From contig CM034137.1 of assembly GCA_019914995.1 (NCBI GenBank), positions 6,227,155 through 6,291,154 on the forward strand: a DNA stretch of 64,000 nucleotides, read 5' to 3'. The DNA comes from Acanthochlamys bracteata. Its lineage: Eukaryota; Streptophyta; Magnoliopsida; Pandanales; Velloziaceae. Position 1 is the stretch's first letter. Each line of letters starts with the position of its first letter. The position numbers and the translations under genes were made by a program. Positions 37,938 through 48,469 of the stretch are shown here, in pieces. Under the pieces are notes generated by a model. It saw only the letters and a list, made by a program, of their open reading frames with translations, ran no database searches and had not been told where the DNA came from.

Positions 37938-38525
37938 TGTTACGAACGGGATAACTCAGGACAAATTTCAAAATAGAGCCGTTCCTGACAAGTGCAGCGA
38001 AAATACCGAGGAGCTTGCGATAAAAATTATAATAATTAAGAAATACAATAAAACATGACAATTATGTGAAAAAATTTTCACCAACTTGAGAAAAAAATCT
38101 AAGGATGGTGCAAAAGAACTCTACACCAAATAATTGAGTTACAACTTTCACTCCTCTCAAGAGAACAAATAATAATTTTTTATCGAAAATGAAACACACT
38201 CAATTCTAATAATTAAAGAATATCTCATAAAAATACACACCATACAATATCCCACACGCATATCGTTGCTGTATGTAATACTATTGCACTAGTAGATCTC
38301 CATAACACACTGTAATAATTATATATTGTCCTGCACTGTTATTGTTCCTTACTGATTGCTTTCTTTCTTTACGACTGTCATCCTCATCGTTGCGGCTACC
38401 GTCTCAAGAGAACAACACATTAACCTTAGCCCTAATTAGTCATAACCTAATAAATAGATAAAACTAATTAAAAGACAAATAAGTCCAATAACATAAAGCC
38501 CAACAAAAAGTATTTTTATCCTATA
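37938..38525 (-). repeat. 5' LTR of the gag-only element
   Basis: Starts TGTTACGAACGGG. Its end, ATCCTATA, corresponds to TTCTAACA in the other LTR, so the terminal dinucleotide has decayed. It shares long ordered blocks with 35702-36257. Confidence 0.75.
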
Positions 38526-38639
38526 ATGCATGTGGATGGACAATGCATGCGGTGCACGCAAAAGCAGTTCCATTATTTATTTATTTTTTTTATGGTTCTT
38601 GGAGACGTGACGTTGGATTTGGAATTCAAATTAAGGGCC

Positions 38640-38872
38640 CGTTTCGAATTGCGGTATAAGAAATTATTTTTTATTTTTTAATCTATATTTTAAAATAATT
38701 TTATATAAAATTTTATAGAATTATTTAAAATTTAATTTAAAAAAATTTACATAATAAAATTTTATTATTATTAATTTTTTAAAATCAAAATAATAAAATT
38801 TATTTATCAAAACAAAATAAAATACTTTTTAAAAGTATTTTTAATATATCGCCTAATATTTTTTTTTAGTGT
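38640..38872. repeat. AT-rich MITE-like element
   Basis: Begins GGGCCCGTTTCGAATTGCGG and ends about ATATATCGCC. The interior carries the shared AT-rich core (ATAATAAAATTTTATTATT, AAATAATAAAATTTATTTA). It lies just outside the right LTR of the gag-only element. Confidence 0.45.
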
Positions 38873-41850
38873 TGAAACTTTTGTATAGTGTCTCTTTATC
38901 TCAAAGAATAGTGGTCAATGAAATGACTCTGTGGGAATGTTGTTCAAACGTGTGTTGTGTCCACAAAGATTCTATTTCTACTACATTCGTCCTCACCATC
39001 ATCTTTCCACTTTCGGTAACTAGCTTTTAAGCAAACTTCAAATTTTCATGTTGGAACCATCATTCAAAGTAATCGTAAGAAAATTTTAATTATTCAATAT
39101 TATTTATCTATTTTATTTTGTAATAAATTTTGTAGTAATTGATGATTGTGAAGATTAAAAATTGAAATTTATGAGCTAACACTCGTTTGTGCATACAAAA
39201 ATATAAAATTTATAGTTGCATCATCATAAAATATATTTATAACAATAAGCAACTCATAAAAATTAGCAAGAATTTGATTTTAGAAATATGCAACAATAGA
39301 AAGTAACAACCAAAGTGTCTATTATTGCATGCAAACATTATATTAGGTGGTAGAACAGAAAATAATTAACTTAAAGTGTGTTTCAATTCACAAAATTTAC
39401 TTTTTTATGACAAATTTTGAGTTTGAATTTATTTTTTTATTGCAATTTATTCTGCATTGACCAAACTCATCTATAATTTATTTTTATCGAATTCAATTCG
39501 AATTAAAAATCTCTACTTTTAATGTATTTAAAAAAATAGACACAAAATTTAAACTCAAATTTTTTTGCCAAAAATTCTAATTTGAAAATTTAAAACTTAA
39601 AACTAAAAGTTTCACTTCAAACTCATTTATATTGCAAAATAAATACAAAAATTTATTTTTTTACTAAACTTATTTTTAAATTTTAAATTTATTTTTTACA
39701 AACTTATTTTGAAAAGTGAGTTTAAACTTAAGATAAGACGCGCCTAATGAAGCAGGAGGTGTCACAAGAAAGAAAATTAAAATAACTTGGTGAAAAGCAT
39801 CTGCCCGAACACTTACTTACAGGAGCAACAAGCAGAAAAGAAACAATTGAAGTAAGTCAACAGCAGCAAGAGCAAGCAGCTGTCGGGAGAAAAATCGAAG
39901 CCAATGAACAAACACATGAACATACAGCTATCATCACAAACTTGCTTGAAGCAATGTAAAGGAACCGCTAGGCAGAAGTTTTTTTGCTACTGCCGAAAGA
40001 ACTACAGCCACAAGAATATGTTTTTGACGGCTAAAAGCAGCACCAGCCAGCAATGCTTACGTGTAAGATTCAAAAGAAGAAGCGAACAGCAGTTGCTAGG
40101 AGTTTTATATGCAGATCCTAAGTAGCATGGAGTTCGAAGAAGCAAGCTGCAATTGCATGCCTGTCAGAAGCTAAGATGTTGCAACTGCTCAACTACATTT
40201 CAAATTACCCATAAATATGGTTGCACAGGCAACGCCAAGCATGCAGGCTTGGAATGATCTATTGTAGCATCTGATTCAAAGGATCCTATTTCTTTGAGTA
40301 ATCGTTCTTGATGATATTATTTTGGTCTTTGGAGTTGTTTTAGGGGAAGATACACTTTCTTGTAGTTGAGTTGGATGAAAGATAATCGTACATGTGGTAT
40401 TATATCCAACCTCAATTGAATAATCTCCAGCAATATACTCCCAAAGACCTGAAGAAAATGAATGTGCTCATTTTTTTTTTCATGAAAGGATCCTATTTTT
40501 TTGAGTAATTGTTCTTGATAACATTCATTGTGATCTTGCAGGTGGAGTTGTTTTTGTGGAAGAATACACTTTTGTAGTTGAGTTGGATGTTAAGATGGTT
40601 GCACACTAGTAAAAGTGGCATTATATCCAACCACAAGCATCATCTCCAGCAGTATACTTCCAAAGGCGTGAAGAAATTGAATGTGCTAGTCTTTTTTTTA
40701 ATAAAATTCATCATATATAATGGCATGGAAGTTTAAATGAAGACAGGAGATTGCAAATTTGGTGCTAGTTACACATTTGACCACATACCATTAAGAAAAT
40801 TATTATAAACAGAAAAAAAGCCATTTTCTCTAAGAAGATTTTATTGTGTTAGATTATTTTAGTTCCAATGAACAGGGTGTGGTACATGCACTGAATATTA
40901 CTTAAGAGTATTCTTTAAGTGTGTTGATTTTTTTTTCCTTAAGCAATGCAGGATTCAGGAAGTAAAGCTGATTACTTGGGCATCTGTTGTATTTTGGAGA
41001 ATTGAACAAGATTTGTGGGCGCTTTCTTACAACTCAATATTTATCTTCTTTTGATTTCTTTCACCATCGAGGATAATGTTGATTTAAGCTTTGGGTAAGG
41101 ATAGAAATCCTCTAAATATGCAATGCTATATATTCTACTCGTTAGTTCTTCCATTTCCAATGATGAATATGGATTTTTTTTCTAATATAGCTTTTTTAAA
41201 CAAAAAATTAGCGCTGAAATTATTTGTCTAACTTTCTTATTAGTTAAAGCCACCTTTTTCTCTTAAATAGCTTTGTATATAATTAAAAATTTTTATTATT
41301 CTATACAGGCAATTGAATACATATTGAAAGCATTTTGAATTCATAATTTGTCAGTAGTGATAATATCTATCATCATATAATGCAATGAGTAGGGTGTGAC
41401 CTTAGTATTCTCGGCGTTGTGTAATTTTGTTTTTATTTCTCAAAGATAGTTAAGATACAAAATGATCAAAAAGTCGTTAGAAAGTGTAAGGCTAAGAGAA
41501 ACAAAGTTTTGCAAAAATAAAAAGAGAAAAGCTGCAAATTTGAGCCAATGCTTGAGTGCTTGAGTATGGTTTTTTTTTCTTTTTGAAGTTAAAATTCTCT
41601 TAATTAGTTTGTTATTTGATAATTCCACTATGACCTTTGAAGTAACTTTTGAATCTCCAAGATTATATCAATAGTGGAGAAATGATATTTAAACAAGTTA
41701 TAGACATTGGATCTTGATTTCGTTCTAATAGCACATGTTCTTTTAATGATAAGGATTGAATTGATTTTGATTGTTTATATATTGCATTTAAGAGAGCTCA
41801 TAAGCTAGTTAACTTGATGCTTAAAATATTCTTTAGATTTTTGGTTATGC
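38873..41850. other. Intergenic with a tandem duplication, no gene recognised
   Basis: AT-rich; 39365-39745 looks MITE-like (AT-rich, ends near GACGCGCC) but its ends do not match. The open frame at 39904-40125 is unrecognised. Confidence 0.4.
40278..40697. repeat. Tandem duplication of about 210 bp
   Basis: 40278-40475 and 40485-40697 share GGATCCTATTT, TTTGAGTAAT, GTTCTTGAT, TGTAGTTGAGTTGGATG, ATTATATCCAACC, CAGCA.TATACT.CCAAAG and GAATGTGCT in order. No coding frame is kept. Confidence 0.7.
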
Positions 41851-41904
41851 GTTTGGCTTAGCTTACCACAAAAATAGCTTTTTAATTTTTATTTTTGAAA
41901 CAAT

Positions 41905-42026
41905 TGATAAAAAAATAATAATAGAATTGAGTATATTGAATAATCGTCTCTAGAGTTTACACGTACGGATATTTATAGAGTACATATAATGGGCTTGTCT
42001 CACATATAGCCCGATAATATAGTCCA
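41905..42026 (-). repeat. 3' LTR of the copia element
   Basis: TG...CA ends; shares CGTCTCTAGAGTTTACACG and CTTGTCTCACATATAGC with 46628-46747, apart from a 2-bp indel and several substitutions. Confidence 0.85.
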
Positions 42027-42042
42027 ATATCTTCCCTCAAAC

Positions 42043-42537
42043 TCATGATAGGTCAAACAACATGAGTTTGTTCAATAACGTTTGAAATCTCGGTGTCGGA
42101 TGCGATTTTGTAAAAAAATCTGCCAATTGATCAGTAGAGGCAATATGTGGTAAAGAAATAATACCTGACAGAAAATGCTCAAGAACGAAGTGACAGTCAA
42201 TCTCAATATGTTTCGTTCGTTCATGAAAAATTGGATTGCTTGCAATCTGAATAGCACTCCGATTGTCACAGTAAAGAGAAGTAGCTTTTGCAAAAGTAAT
42301 CCTCATATCAGTAAGTAATCTCCGTACATGAATAATCTCTCTTGTGGTAGCAGCTATAGCTCGATACTCGGCTTTTGTTGAAGAACAAGCAACGACATCC
42401 TGTTTCATATTGTGCCACGAAATCAATGAATCATCAATGAATAAGCAGAAACTTGTAGTAGAACGTCTAGTGGTTGGATCACCAGCCCAATCTGCATTAG
42501 TAAAAGTTTGAAACTCTAAAGTAGATGTGGAAGACAT
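42043..42537 (-). pseudogene. copia RNase H domain
   Basis: 164 codons including NADWAGDPTTRRSTTSFCLF, SSTKAEYRAIA, LYCDNRSAIQIASNP and HIEIDCHFV, the copia RNase H order. It ends DQLADFFTKSHPTPRF and stop, close to the polypurine tract. The frame is intact by itself but separated from the reverse transcriptase. Confidence 0.85.
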
Positions 42538-42661
42538 AAATAAAGAGCGAGTAATAGTGCCTTAAAGATATCTGAGAATCTTGAGTAAAGCACTATAATG
42601 TGCTGATCACGGTGCAGAAATAAATTGACTGACGACACTTACTGCATCAAAAATGTCTGGC

Positions 42662-43222
42662 CTAGTCATACCTAGTCATACAAAGATAGACAAGCTGACC
42701 GATAAGCCGTCTGTACAGAGTAGGATCTGTGAGAGGCTCACCATATGTAGGACGAAGTTTCACATGAAGCTCTAAAGGGGTATCAACCATCCGACTATTA
42801 GATAAGCCCGCAGATTTAATAATGTGAGAAATAAGAATTTCTCTAGTATTTTGCGCAATCTCCAATCCAAGAAAATAGCGTAGATATCCAAGATCCTTCA
42901 TCTGAAACTGTTGATGTAGGTGCTTTTTCATGGCTGCAATACCTGCAATATTATCTTCTGTTAAAATCATATCATCTACATATAATAACAGGAGTACCTG
43001 CCCTTGCGGTGAGGACCGCACAAAATAAGGAGTGATCTTGAGAACTCTGCTGAAATCCTGCCTTTGTAATAGCTCGACGAAAACACTCAAACCAAGCTCG
43101 AGGAGCCTGTTTGAGTCCATAAATAGCACGACGAAGACGACATATATGACCCGGAGGAGTAGAAAGACCTGGAAATGGCTGCATATAAACAACCTCCGAT
43201 AATGTACCATGAAGAAAAGCAT
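42662..43222 (-). pseudogene. copia reverse transcriptase, C-terminal part
   Basis: Frame after the shift, carrying the catalytic LLLLYVDDMIL and FQMKDLGYLRYFLGLEI. It ends at 42662 next to a 10-bp tandem duplication (CCTAGTCATA twice, 42661-42680) that probably caused the frame loss before the RNase H section. Confidence 0.85.
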
Positions 43223-44030
43223 TCTTCACATCCATCTGATAAAGAGGCCACCTATGTATAGCAGCGACTGCTAATAGAGTGTGAACAGTAGTCATCTGGG
43301 CAACAGTAGCAAATGTCTCATTATAATCAATCCCATACTCCTGAGTAAAGCCTCTAGCAACAAGACAAGTCTTATGCCTCTCAATGGAGCCATCAGGTCG
43401 ATATTTAACCTTAAAAACCCATTTGCAACTGATAGGCTGTACTCTCTCCGGTAATGGAACTACATCCCAAGTACCTGTCTGCTGAAATGCACGAAGCTCC
43501 TCTGCCATTGCCTCTCGCCACTCATGGTACTGAATTACCTCTTGATAAGAATTAGGTTCACGAGTAGTATGAATAGCAGTAAGAAATGAATGAAACTGTG
43601 GAGAGTAAGAGGTGAGGGTGGCAAAACCAAACCTATCAAGCGGGCCTGAACAATCTGGTGTAAAACGAGTAGGAGGACGTTGAGGATGTTGTGACTGATG
43701 AACAAGTGGTGGTGGAGATGTAGATAAACTGGATATTGGTGAAATTGGAGAAGAATGGGAAAGATCCTCGTTAGCCAGCGTTTGTGTCGTCGAAGAATGG
43801 ACGGTATGAATAAAGGGAAGTAATGGAGTAGAATCTATAAACATGTTAGAAGAGACAGATGAACTGGATGAAAGAGAATGTGATGGTGTTAGAAATTGAA
43901 CATCAGAAAGTGAAGAGGAAAAATAAGGAAAGTCCTCAAGAAAAATGACGTGACGAGAAATGCGAAGTCGACGTGCTGTGATCATAACATCGATACCCCT
44001 TATGTTCCGAACTAATGCCAAGCAAGACAC
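42972..44030 (-). pseudogene. copia reverse transcriptase, N-terminal part
   Basis: Recognisable RT blocks: EWREAMAEELRAFQQTGTWD, SCKWVFKVKYRPDGSIERHK, LVARGFTQEYGIDYNETFA, LYQMDVKNAFLHGTLSEVVY and AIYGLKQAPRAWFE. The frame is lost before the YVDD box, which lies in the overlapping frame 42662-43222. First part of a shifted pol. Confidence 0.85.
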
Positions 44031-44562
44031 ACTTGACTGATCCAGCAGTCAATTTTGTCCGCTCAGTCGGAGAAAGTAGAATAAAACAAGTGCACCCAAA
44101 AGTGCGGATCATACTATAGTCTGGAGGAGATAAAAATAAATTCTCATGAGGTGTCTTGCTAGACAAAGCAGATGACGGGGTAATATTGATAAAATTAACA
44201 GACGTAAGAATAACTTCTGCCAAAAAGATTTGAGGAACTGAAGAGGAGAGCAAGAGAGAGCGAGCAGTTTCAAGAATATGACGATGTTTACGTTCCGCTA
44301 CTCCATTCTGTTCAGGTGTATAAGGACAAGATTATTGACAAATGATGCCATGAGGCTATAAGATGGATCTCATAGTAGAAGATGTATATTCACGAGCACC
44401 ATCAGAACGAAAAATATTAATTCGAGTATTAAACCGAGTATGAACCATAGTGCTGAAAGTTTTATATATAGTAGAAACTTCAGAACGATGACGGATAAGA
44501 TAAACCCAAGTGTAACAAATATAGTCATCAATGAAACTCACATAGTAAACAAAACCAGTCAT
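43936..44562 (-). pseudogene. copia integrase core, broken
   Basis: FIDDY and FRSDGAREY (frame 44356-44562) carry the first two acidic residues of the DD35E triad. At about 44240-44340, PEQNGVAERKHRHILETARS carries the Glu, preceded by an in-frame TAA. The C-terminal part (43936-44253) has SALSSKTPHENLF and TKLTAGSVKCVLLG. Pieces lie in different frames. Confidence 0.75.
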
Positions 44563-44634
44563 AGATAGAATTGGAGCTGGTCCCCAAATATCAGAATGAA
44601 CTAGATCAAAAGTATGAGAAGTTTTAGATAAACT

Positions 44635-45828
44635 TTAATAAAAAGGTAAAGCTGAATGTTTTGGCAACTTACAGCTAGTACATGAAGATAAAGAAGAAAA
44701 AGAAACTCGCCCAAGAGCTCCACTATCGATGAGATTCTTTAAACGAGATTCAGAAATATGACCTAAACGTCTGTGCCACAAATCAGCAGCAGACGCAACA
44801 ACAGCAGCACAACTAAGATTTGAAGTAGTCGAAAAAAAAAGATAGAGATACTCCAAGTGATACAGTCGCCCCTTTTTATGAGTACGATCAATCGTCTGGC
44901 CGGTACGAGGATGCTGCATAAAACAGGTAAGGGAATCAAAGACAACAATAAGTCTGCTTTCACAAAGAGAACTGACTGAGATTAGGTGTAAGGTGAGATG
45001 AGGAACATGTAAAACAAAAGGTAGACTGAGAGAGTCAGACATAACAGAGCCAGATTGAGTGATGGTTAGTTGAGAGCCATCAGCAGTATGTAAATATGGA
45101 AAGTTTGGTGGTAAAGATGTCGTGTCAGATAACAATGATATATCAGAAGTCATATGATGAGATGCACTAGAATCTAAAATCCAAGAGGAAGACATACTAG
45201 GAGCGGCGGAAGAAGCAGAGACAGATGAACTAGTAAAAATGGATTGTCGCTGAAGCTGAAGTTCTATCTGAGCAAGACGATGGTGAATATCCGTTGAGTC
45301 ATTGGTGATAGATTGAGAGATAGGAACAGCATCAATAACATTCGCCTGTACAACTCGAGGGCGAGTAATGGAAGAATCTTTCGCCTTTTTCCGCTCCCGA
45401 TACTGAGTAAGTAAATGTGGGTGAAGCTGAAAACAACCATCCACAGTATGACCCGATTTCTTGCAATGAGTACAGAATGATTGCTGACGAGAATTGGAAG
45501 AATTCCTGCGAGAATGAGCACCAGTGTCTCCTGAAGTGGAAGGTGAAGTGCGTGAAGATGCATCAAATACTATAGCTGAACCAGGAGTCAAGGTGGGTAT
45601 CATCATCGAAAGAGACCGTAAGCGAGTCTCCTCAGCAATGAGTTCAGAAATTGCAGCATCTAGACTGGTGTTATTTTGTATGATATGACCACTCACTGCT
45701 TGAAATTCTGAACGCAAAGCCATAAAAAACTGATAAAGTTGACGTCGTTCACGACATATACGACGTTCATGGCAGGCACAACCATGACCTTCAAGCTTCA
45801 AGAGCTCGCGCCAGTAACCTCGAATCAA
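44635..45828 (-). pseudogene. copia gag C-terminus, protease and integrase zinc domain
   Basis: 397-codon frame. The CCHC knuckle CTHCKKSGHTVDGC is intact. The protease region reads WILDSSASHHMT where D-S-G-A is usual, so the conserved Gly is Ser. Farther on, LWHRRLGHISESRLKNLI and CTSCKLPKHSALPF form the integrase HHCC zinc-binding region. The frame then ends at 44635, separating it from the integrase core. The Gly-to-Ser change would be expected to impair the protease. Confidence 0.8.
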
Positions 45829-45858
45829 TGTAGCAAACTCCTGGATAGTGCGATCACC

Positions 45859-46263
45859 CTATCTGACTGCCCAAGCCTCGGTGAAAATTTGATACTCTCT
45901 AGCACCACTTGATTGAACAAATTGAGTAGTCAAAGTCTCCCATAATAATGCAGCAGTCGGGATGTCTTCAAGATATAGTCGAAGAGATCGGTCAACAGAT
46001 GCAATGATAAATGCAAGAATTCGTTCATCATGATCATCCCAAATGTCCTGCGCAATACGAATGTTATTCTTTACCTCAATAGAAGCATCATCTGGTGGTG
46101 AGAGAGGACGCTGAATAGAGCCATCAAGATGACCAAGAAGACGACGTCCATGAAGAATAGTTCTAACTGAGGCAGCCCATTCAGCCCAATCATCAGCAGT
46201 ACTCAAAGAAAAGTCTGTGAATGTCGGTAGAAAGTCCCGAAAGAATTTAGACGAAGGCATCAT
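45859..46263 (-). pseudogene. copia gag, N-terminal part
   Basis: 134-codon frame starting MMPSSKFFRDFLPTFTDFSL. It includes DDWAEWAASVRTILHGRRL and TAALLWETLTTQFVQSSG, a copia gag core (UBN2-like). It ends in a stop directly before the next frame, which continues gag, so gag is interrupted at about 45845-45860. Confidence 0.75.
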
Positions 46264-46627
46264 CGAAATAGATTTTTTTTTGTTGTTTTGGAAACGGGTC
46301 GGACCTACAGTTGCGGACCGGGCCAGTAGGTGCTAGGTTGGGCTGGCCCGACTAGATCGGGTCGGCTGGCCGCGGCAGAGGCGACAGCGGAAAACAGCGG
46401 CGGCAGCAGCGACTAGTGGTGACGGCGAGCAGCAGAGCACGGAGCGTGCGGTAGGTGAAATTTGATAAAATCGGCGGCGGCGATGGACGAACAGAGGAGT
46501 CGGCGGTAACGGAGAGATGAAAAATTGATGAAATTGGTGAAGATGAAAAATTGAAAGAAAAAAAAATCAATTATGTGTAGAAAAAAAAATTTTCAAAAAT
46601 CAACTTGGCTCGATACCATAAAACAAT
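46264..46627 (-). other. copia 5' leader and primer-binding site
   Basis: Region between the 5' LTR and the gag start. It has the primer-site variant near 46600-46616 and a GC-rich CGGCGG-repeat stretch (46360-46510) unlike its AT-rich surroundings. The open frame at 46352-46570 is low-complexity and not counted as a gene. Confidence 0.6.
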
Positions 46628-46747
46628 TGATGAAGAAATAATAATAGAATTGAGTATATTAAATAATCGTCTCTAGAGTTTACACGTACGGATTTATAGA
46701 GTACATATAATAAGCTTGTCTCACATATAGCTCGATAATACAGCCCA
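46628..46747 (-). repeat. 5' LTR of the copia element
   Basis: 120 bp, TG...CA, matching 41905-42026. Immediately inside on the minus strand is ATGGTATCGAGCCAAG, a variant of the initiator-Met tRNA primer site TGGTATCAGAGC. Confidence 0.85.
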
Positions 46748-47157
46748 ATAATTTTATATTTTTTAATACATATTTTATAAGTATTTAAAAAATTTATTTA
46801 AAAATTTAAAAATATAAAAAAATTATACGTAATAAGATATTATTATTTTTTTTAAATAAAAAGATAGAGCTTATTTTAAAAAAAACAGAAGTATCATCTA
46901 TTTTAGAAAAACTTTATTTCAATATCACTCCTAAACGTCTCCTTAAGCTATGCATAGAAATTGGAATATATAAATATAATTTGTGGAAAAAATACATGTG
47001 CTTTTGATTATTTTGTTTGAAAATTAACGAATTTATAACTTTAGGGATATTTGGGAAGACTACTTTGGTAAATTTTTCTCATAATTTAAAGATTATGTTT
47101 GCATAGTTATGAGCAAATTGATTTATTTTATTAATATGCAGTCAAAGATGAAAATTA

Positions 47158-47405
47158 GGGAGTATTTAGAATTACTTATAAAATAGAATTTTTATTAGAA
47201 AAAATTATTTTTATTCTTTTTGAAAAAATAAGTTCTATTTTTTTATTTTTAAAAAAATAATAAAAATATACAATAAAAAGATCTCATTACGTAAAATTTT
47301 TTTGCACTTTCTAAATTTTTAAATAAATTTTTTAAATAATTATAAAATATATTAAAAATATAAAATAAAAAATGAAAAAAAAAATGTTTGAAAAATGCAA
47401 TCCGA
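47158..47405. repeat. AT-rich MITE-like element
   Basis: Begins GGGAGTATTTAGAATTACTT and ends TGCAATCCGAAACGCGCC; TTA occurs on the left and one base after the right end. The core (AAGTTCTATTTTTTTATTTT, ACGTAAAATTTTTTTGCAC) aligns with 52800-53010. Confidence 0.5.
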
Positions 47406-47986
47406 AACGCGCCGTTAAGTCAGCACACACGCAATAGAAACATGAGTGCTAAGTGCTAACTGTTGGCACACGTGAATGTAATCAGCTCGTTAGTGATCAA
47501 CTCATGGGAGAAAAATGGGAATCTTGCCAAGGTTGATTTCCCGAGTACAAACCTAATCAACACCTAATCCATCTTCGTATCTTCTCTAGCGTTTCATCTG
47601 CGGGAGCGAGTCCAGGACCCAAGTTCTTTGATGCTTCCATAGTTCTTTGATTAAGGCTTGAATATGTCCGGTTTTGTCCTAGTTAGTCTATGTTAATTAT
47701 TTACCTACGATACACATTCTTGCTAAGGGTGCTGGTGTAATTGGTGAGCAGCGCCCCCTCCAGATGGTTTGATGTTTCAAAACCAGCAGAGTAAAGATGG
47801 TTGTTAACGGAGATTACAACGCTCATGGGAGTGACGAATCTGGCGGTACTCGACGAAGTAGCCAGCGGTACTCAATGAAGATGGCGGAAGCGCGCGGCAT
47901 TTGGGCCACGCATTATTGGACCATAATTGGGCAAATTTATGTTTAGCTCTCTAATTCAGTTGTTTAAATCTAATTAAGTTCATTTA

Positions 47987-48216
47987 GGCCGTATTTATTA
48001 ATATTTCAAATTTTATTTTTTTAAAACTTATTTTTAATATAAAATAAACAATAAATTTAAAATAATTTTTTTTTCAAATTTTTTTTAAAATTTAATTTTA
48101 GAACTTACTATTAATATAAAATTAATATAAAAATTTATTTTTTTATTAAATATTTAAAAATTTTAATTTATTTTTTTAAAACTTTCAAAACTCAAATTCA
48201 TCAAGTAAACACGCCC
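47987..48216. mobile_element. Tourist-like MITE, copy B
   Basis: Right terminus GTAAACACGCCC is identical to that of copy A (4091-4347); the left terminus GGCCGTATTTA is diverged. TTA target duplication on both sides (47984-47986, 48217-48219). Internal AACTTACTAT.AATATA and TTTTATTAAATA blocks are shared with copy A. Confidence 0.75.
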
Positions 48217-48251
48217 TTAGTGAATCTAGGGCTCGAGTGATTGTAGCTGCG

Positions 48252-48469
48252 GTGATTTCAGGTGCAGAAGTGATTTCGGGTTTGTTTTTTGTTATACTTG
48301 TGTAATATTTTAAAGTGAAAAAAAGAAAATCAAAAGCAGTGGTTCTTCTTCAATTTCTTGGTGATTTCAGATGCAGAAGTGATTTCGGGTTTGTTTTTGG
48401 TTATACTTGCGTAATAGTTTAAAGTGAAAAAAAGAAAATCAAAAGCAGTGATTCTTCTTCTGTTTCTTG
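48252..48469. repeat. Tandem duplication, 2 x 109 bp
   Basis: Two nearly identical units (48252-48360, 48361-48469) starting GTGATTTCAGRTGCAGAAG and ending TTTCTTG; only a handful of differences, so recent relative to other duplications here. Non-coding. Confidence 0.9.

Larger units (their letters stand above)
35702..38525 (-). mobile_element. Gag-only (non-autonomous) copia-type LTR retrotransposon
   Basis: Two related LTRs (35702-36257 and 37938-38525) flank an interior of only about 1.7 kb. Orientation is minus: the gag reading frame starts just inside the right LTR. A primer-site-like GTATCAAAGC (minus strand) lies next to 37938. I see no integrase, reverse transcriptase or RNase H motif, so the element would need enzymes supplied from elsewhere. 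The LTRs have diverged by indels and substitutions, so the insertion is not recent. No matching target duplication is visible. Confidence 0.7.
41905..46747 (-). mobile_element. Ty1/copia retrotransposon, near full length, non-functional
   Basis: 4.84 kb bounded by LTRs of 122 and 120 bp. Minus-strand order is 5' LTR, primer site, leader, gag with zinc knuckle, protease, integrase, reverse transcriptase, RNase H, 3' LTR. That is copia order (integrase before reverse transcriptase). Several stops and frameshifts break the single polyprotein expected for the family. A polypurine tract (TTTGAGGGAAGA, minus strand) precedes the 3' LTR. Flanks ACAAT and ATAAT are a possible 4/5-matching target duplication. 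Confidence 0.9.
41850..46945. mobile_element. AT-rich MITE split by the copia element
   Basis: 41850-41904 (GCGTTTGGCTTAGCTTACC, then AT-rich) and 46748-46945 (AT-rich, ending CACTCCTAAACGTCTCC) together look like one MITE. The outer ends are imperfect inverted repeats around CGTTTRG, and the right half carries the family core. The copia element occupies the gap. Confidence 0.5.

Noticed and set aside
39365..39745. A third Tourist-like MITE
   Set aside because: The right end (GACGCGCC) resembles the family but the left end and the TTA duplication do not match.
46352..46570. 72-codon Ser/Pro-rich minus frame in the copia leader
   Set aside because: Arises from the GC-rich repetitive leader before the gag start; not part of gag.
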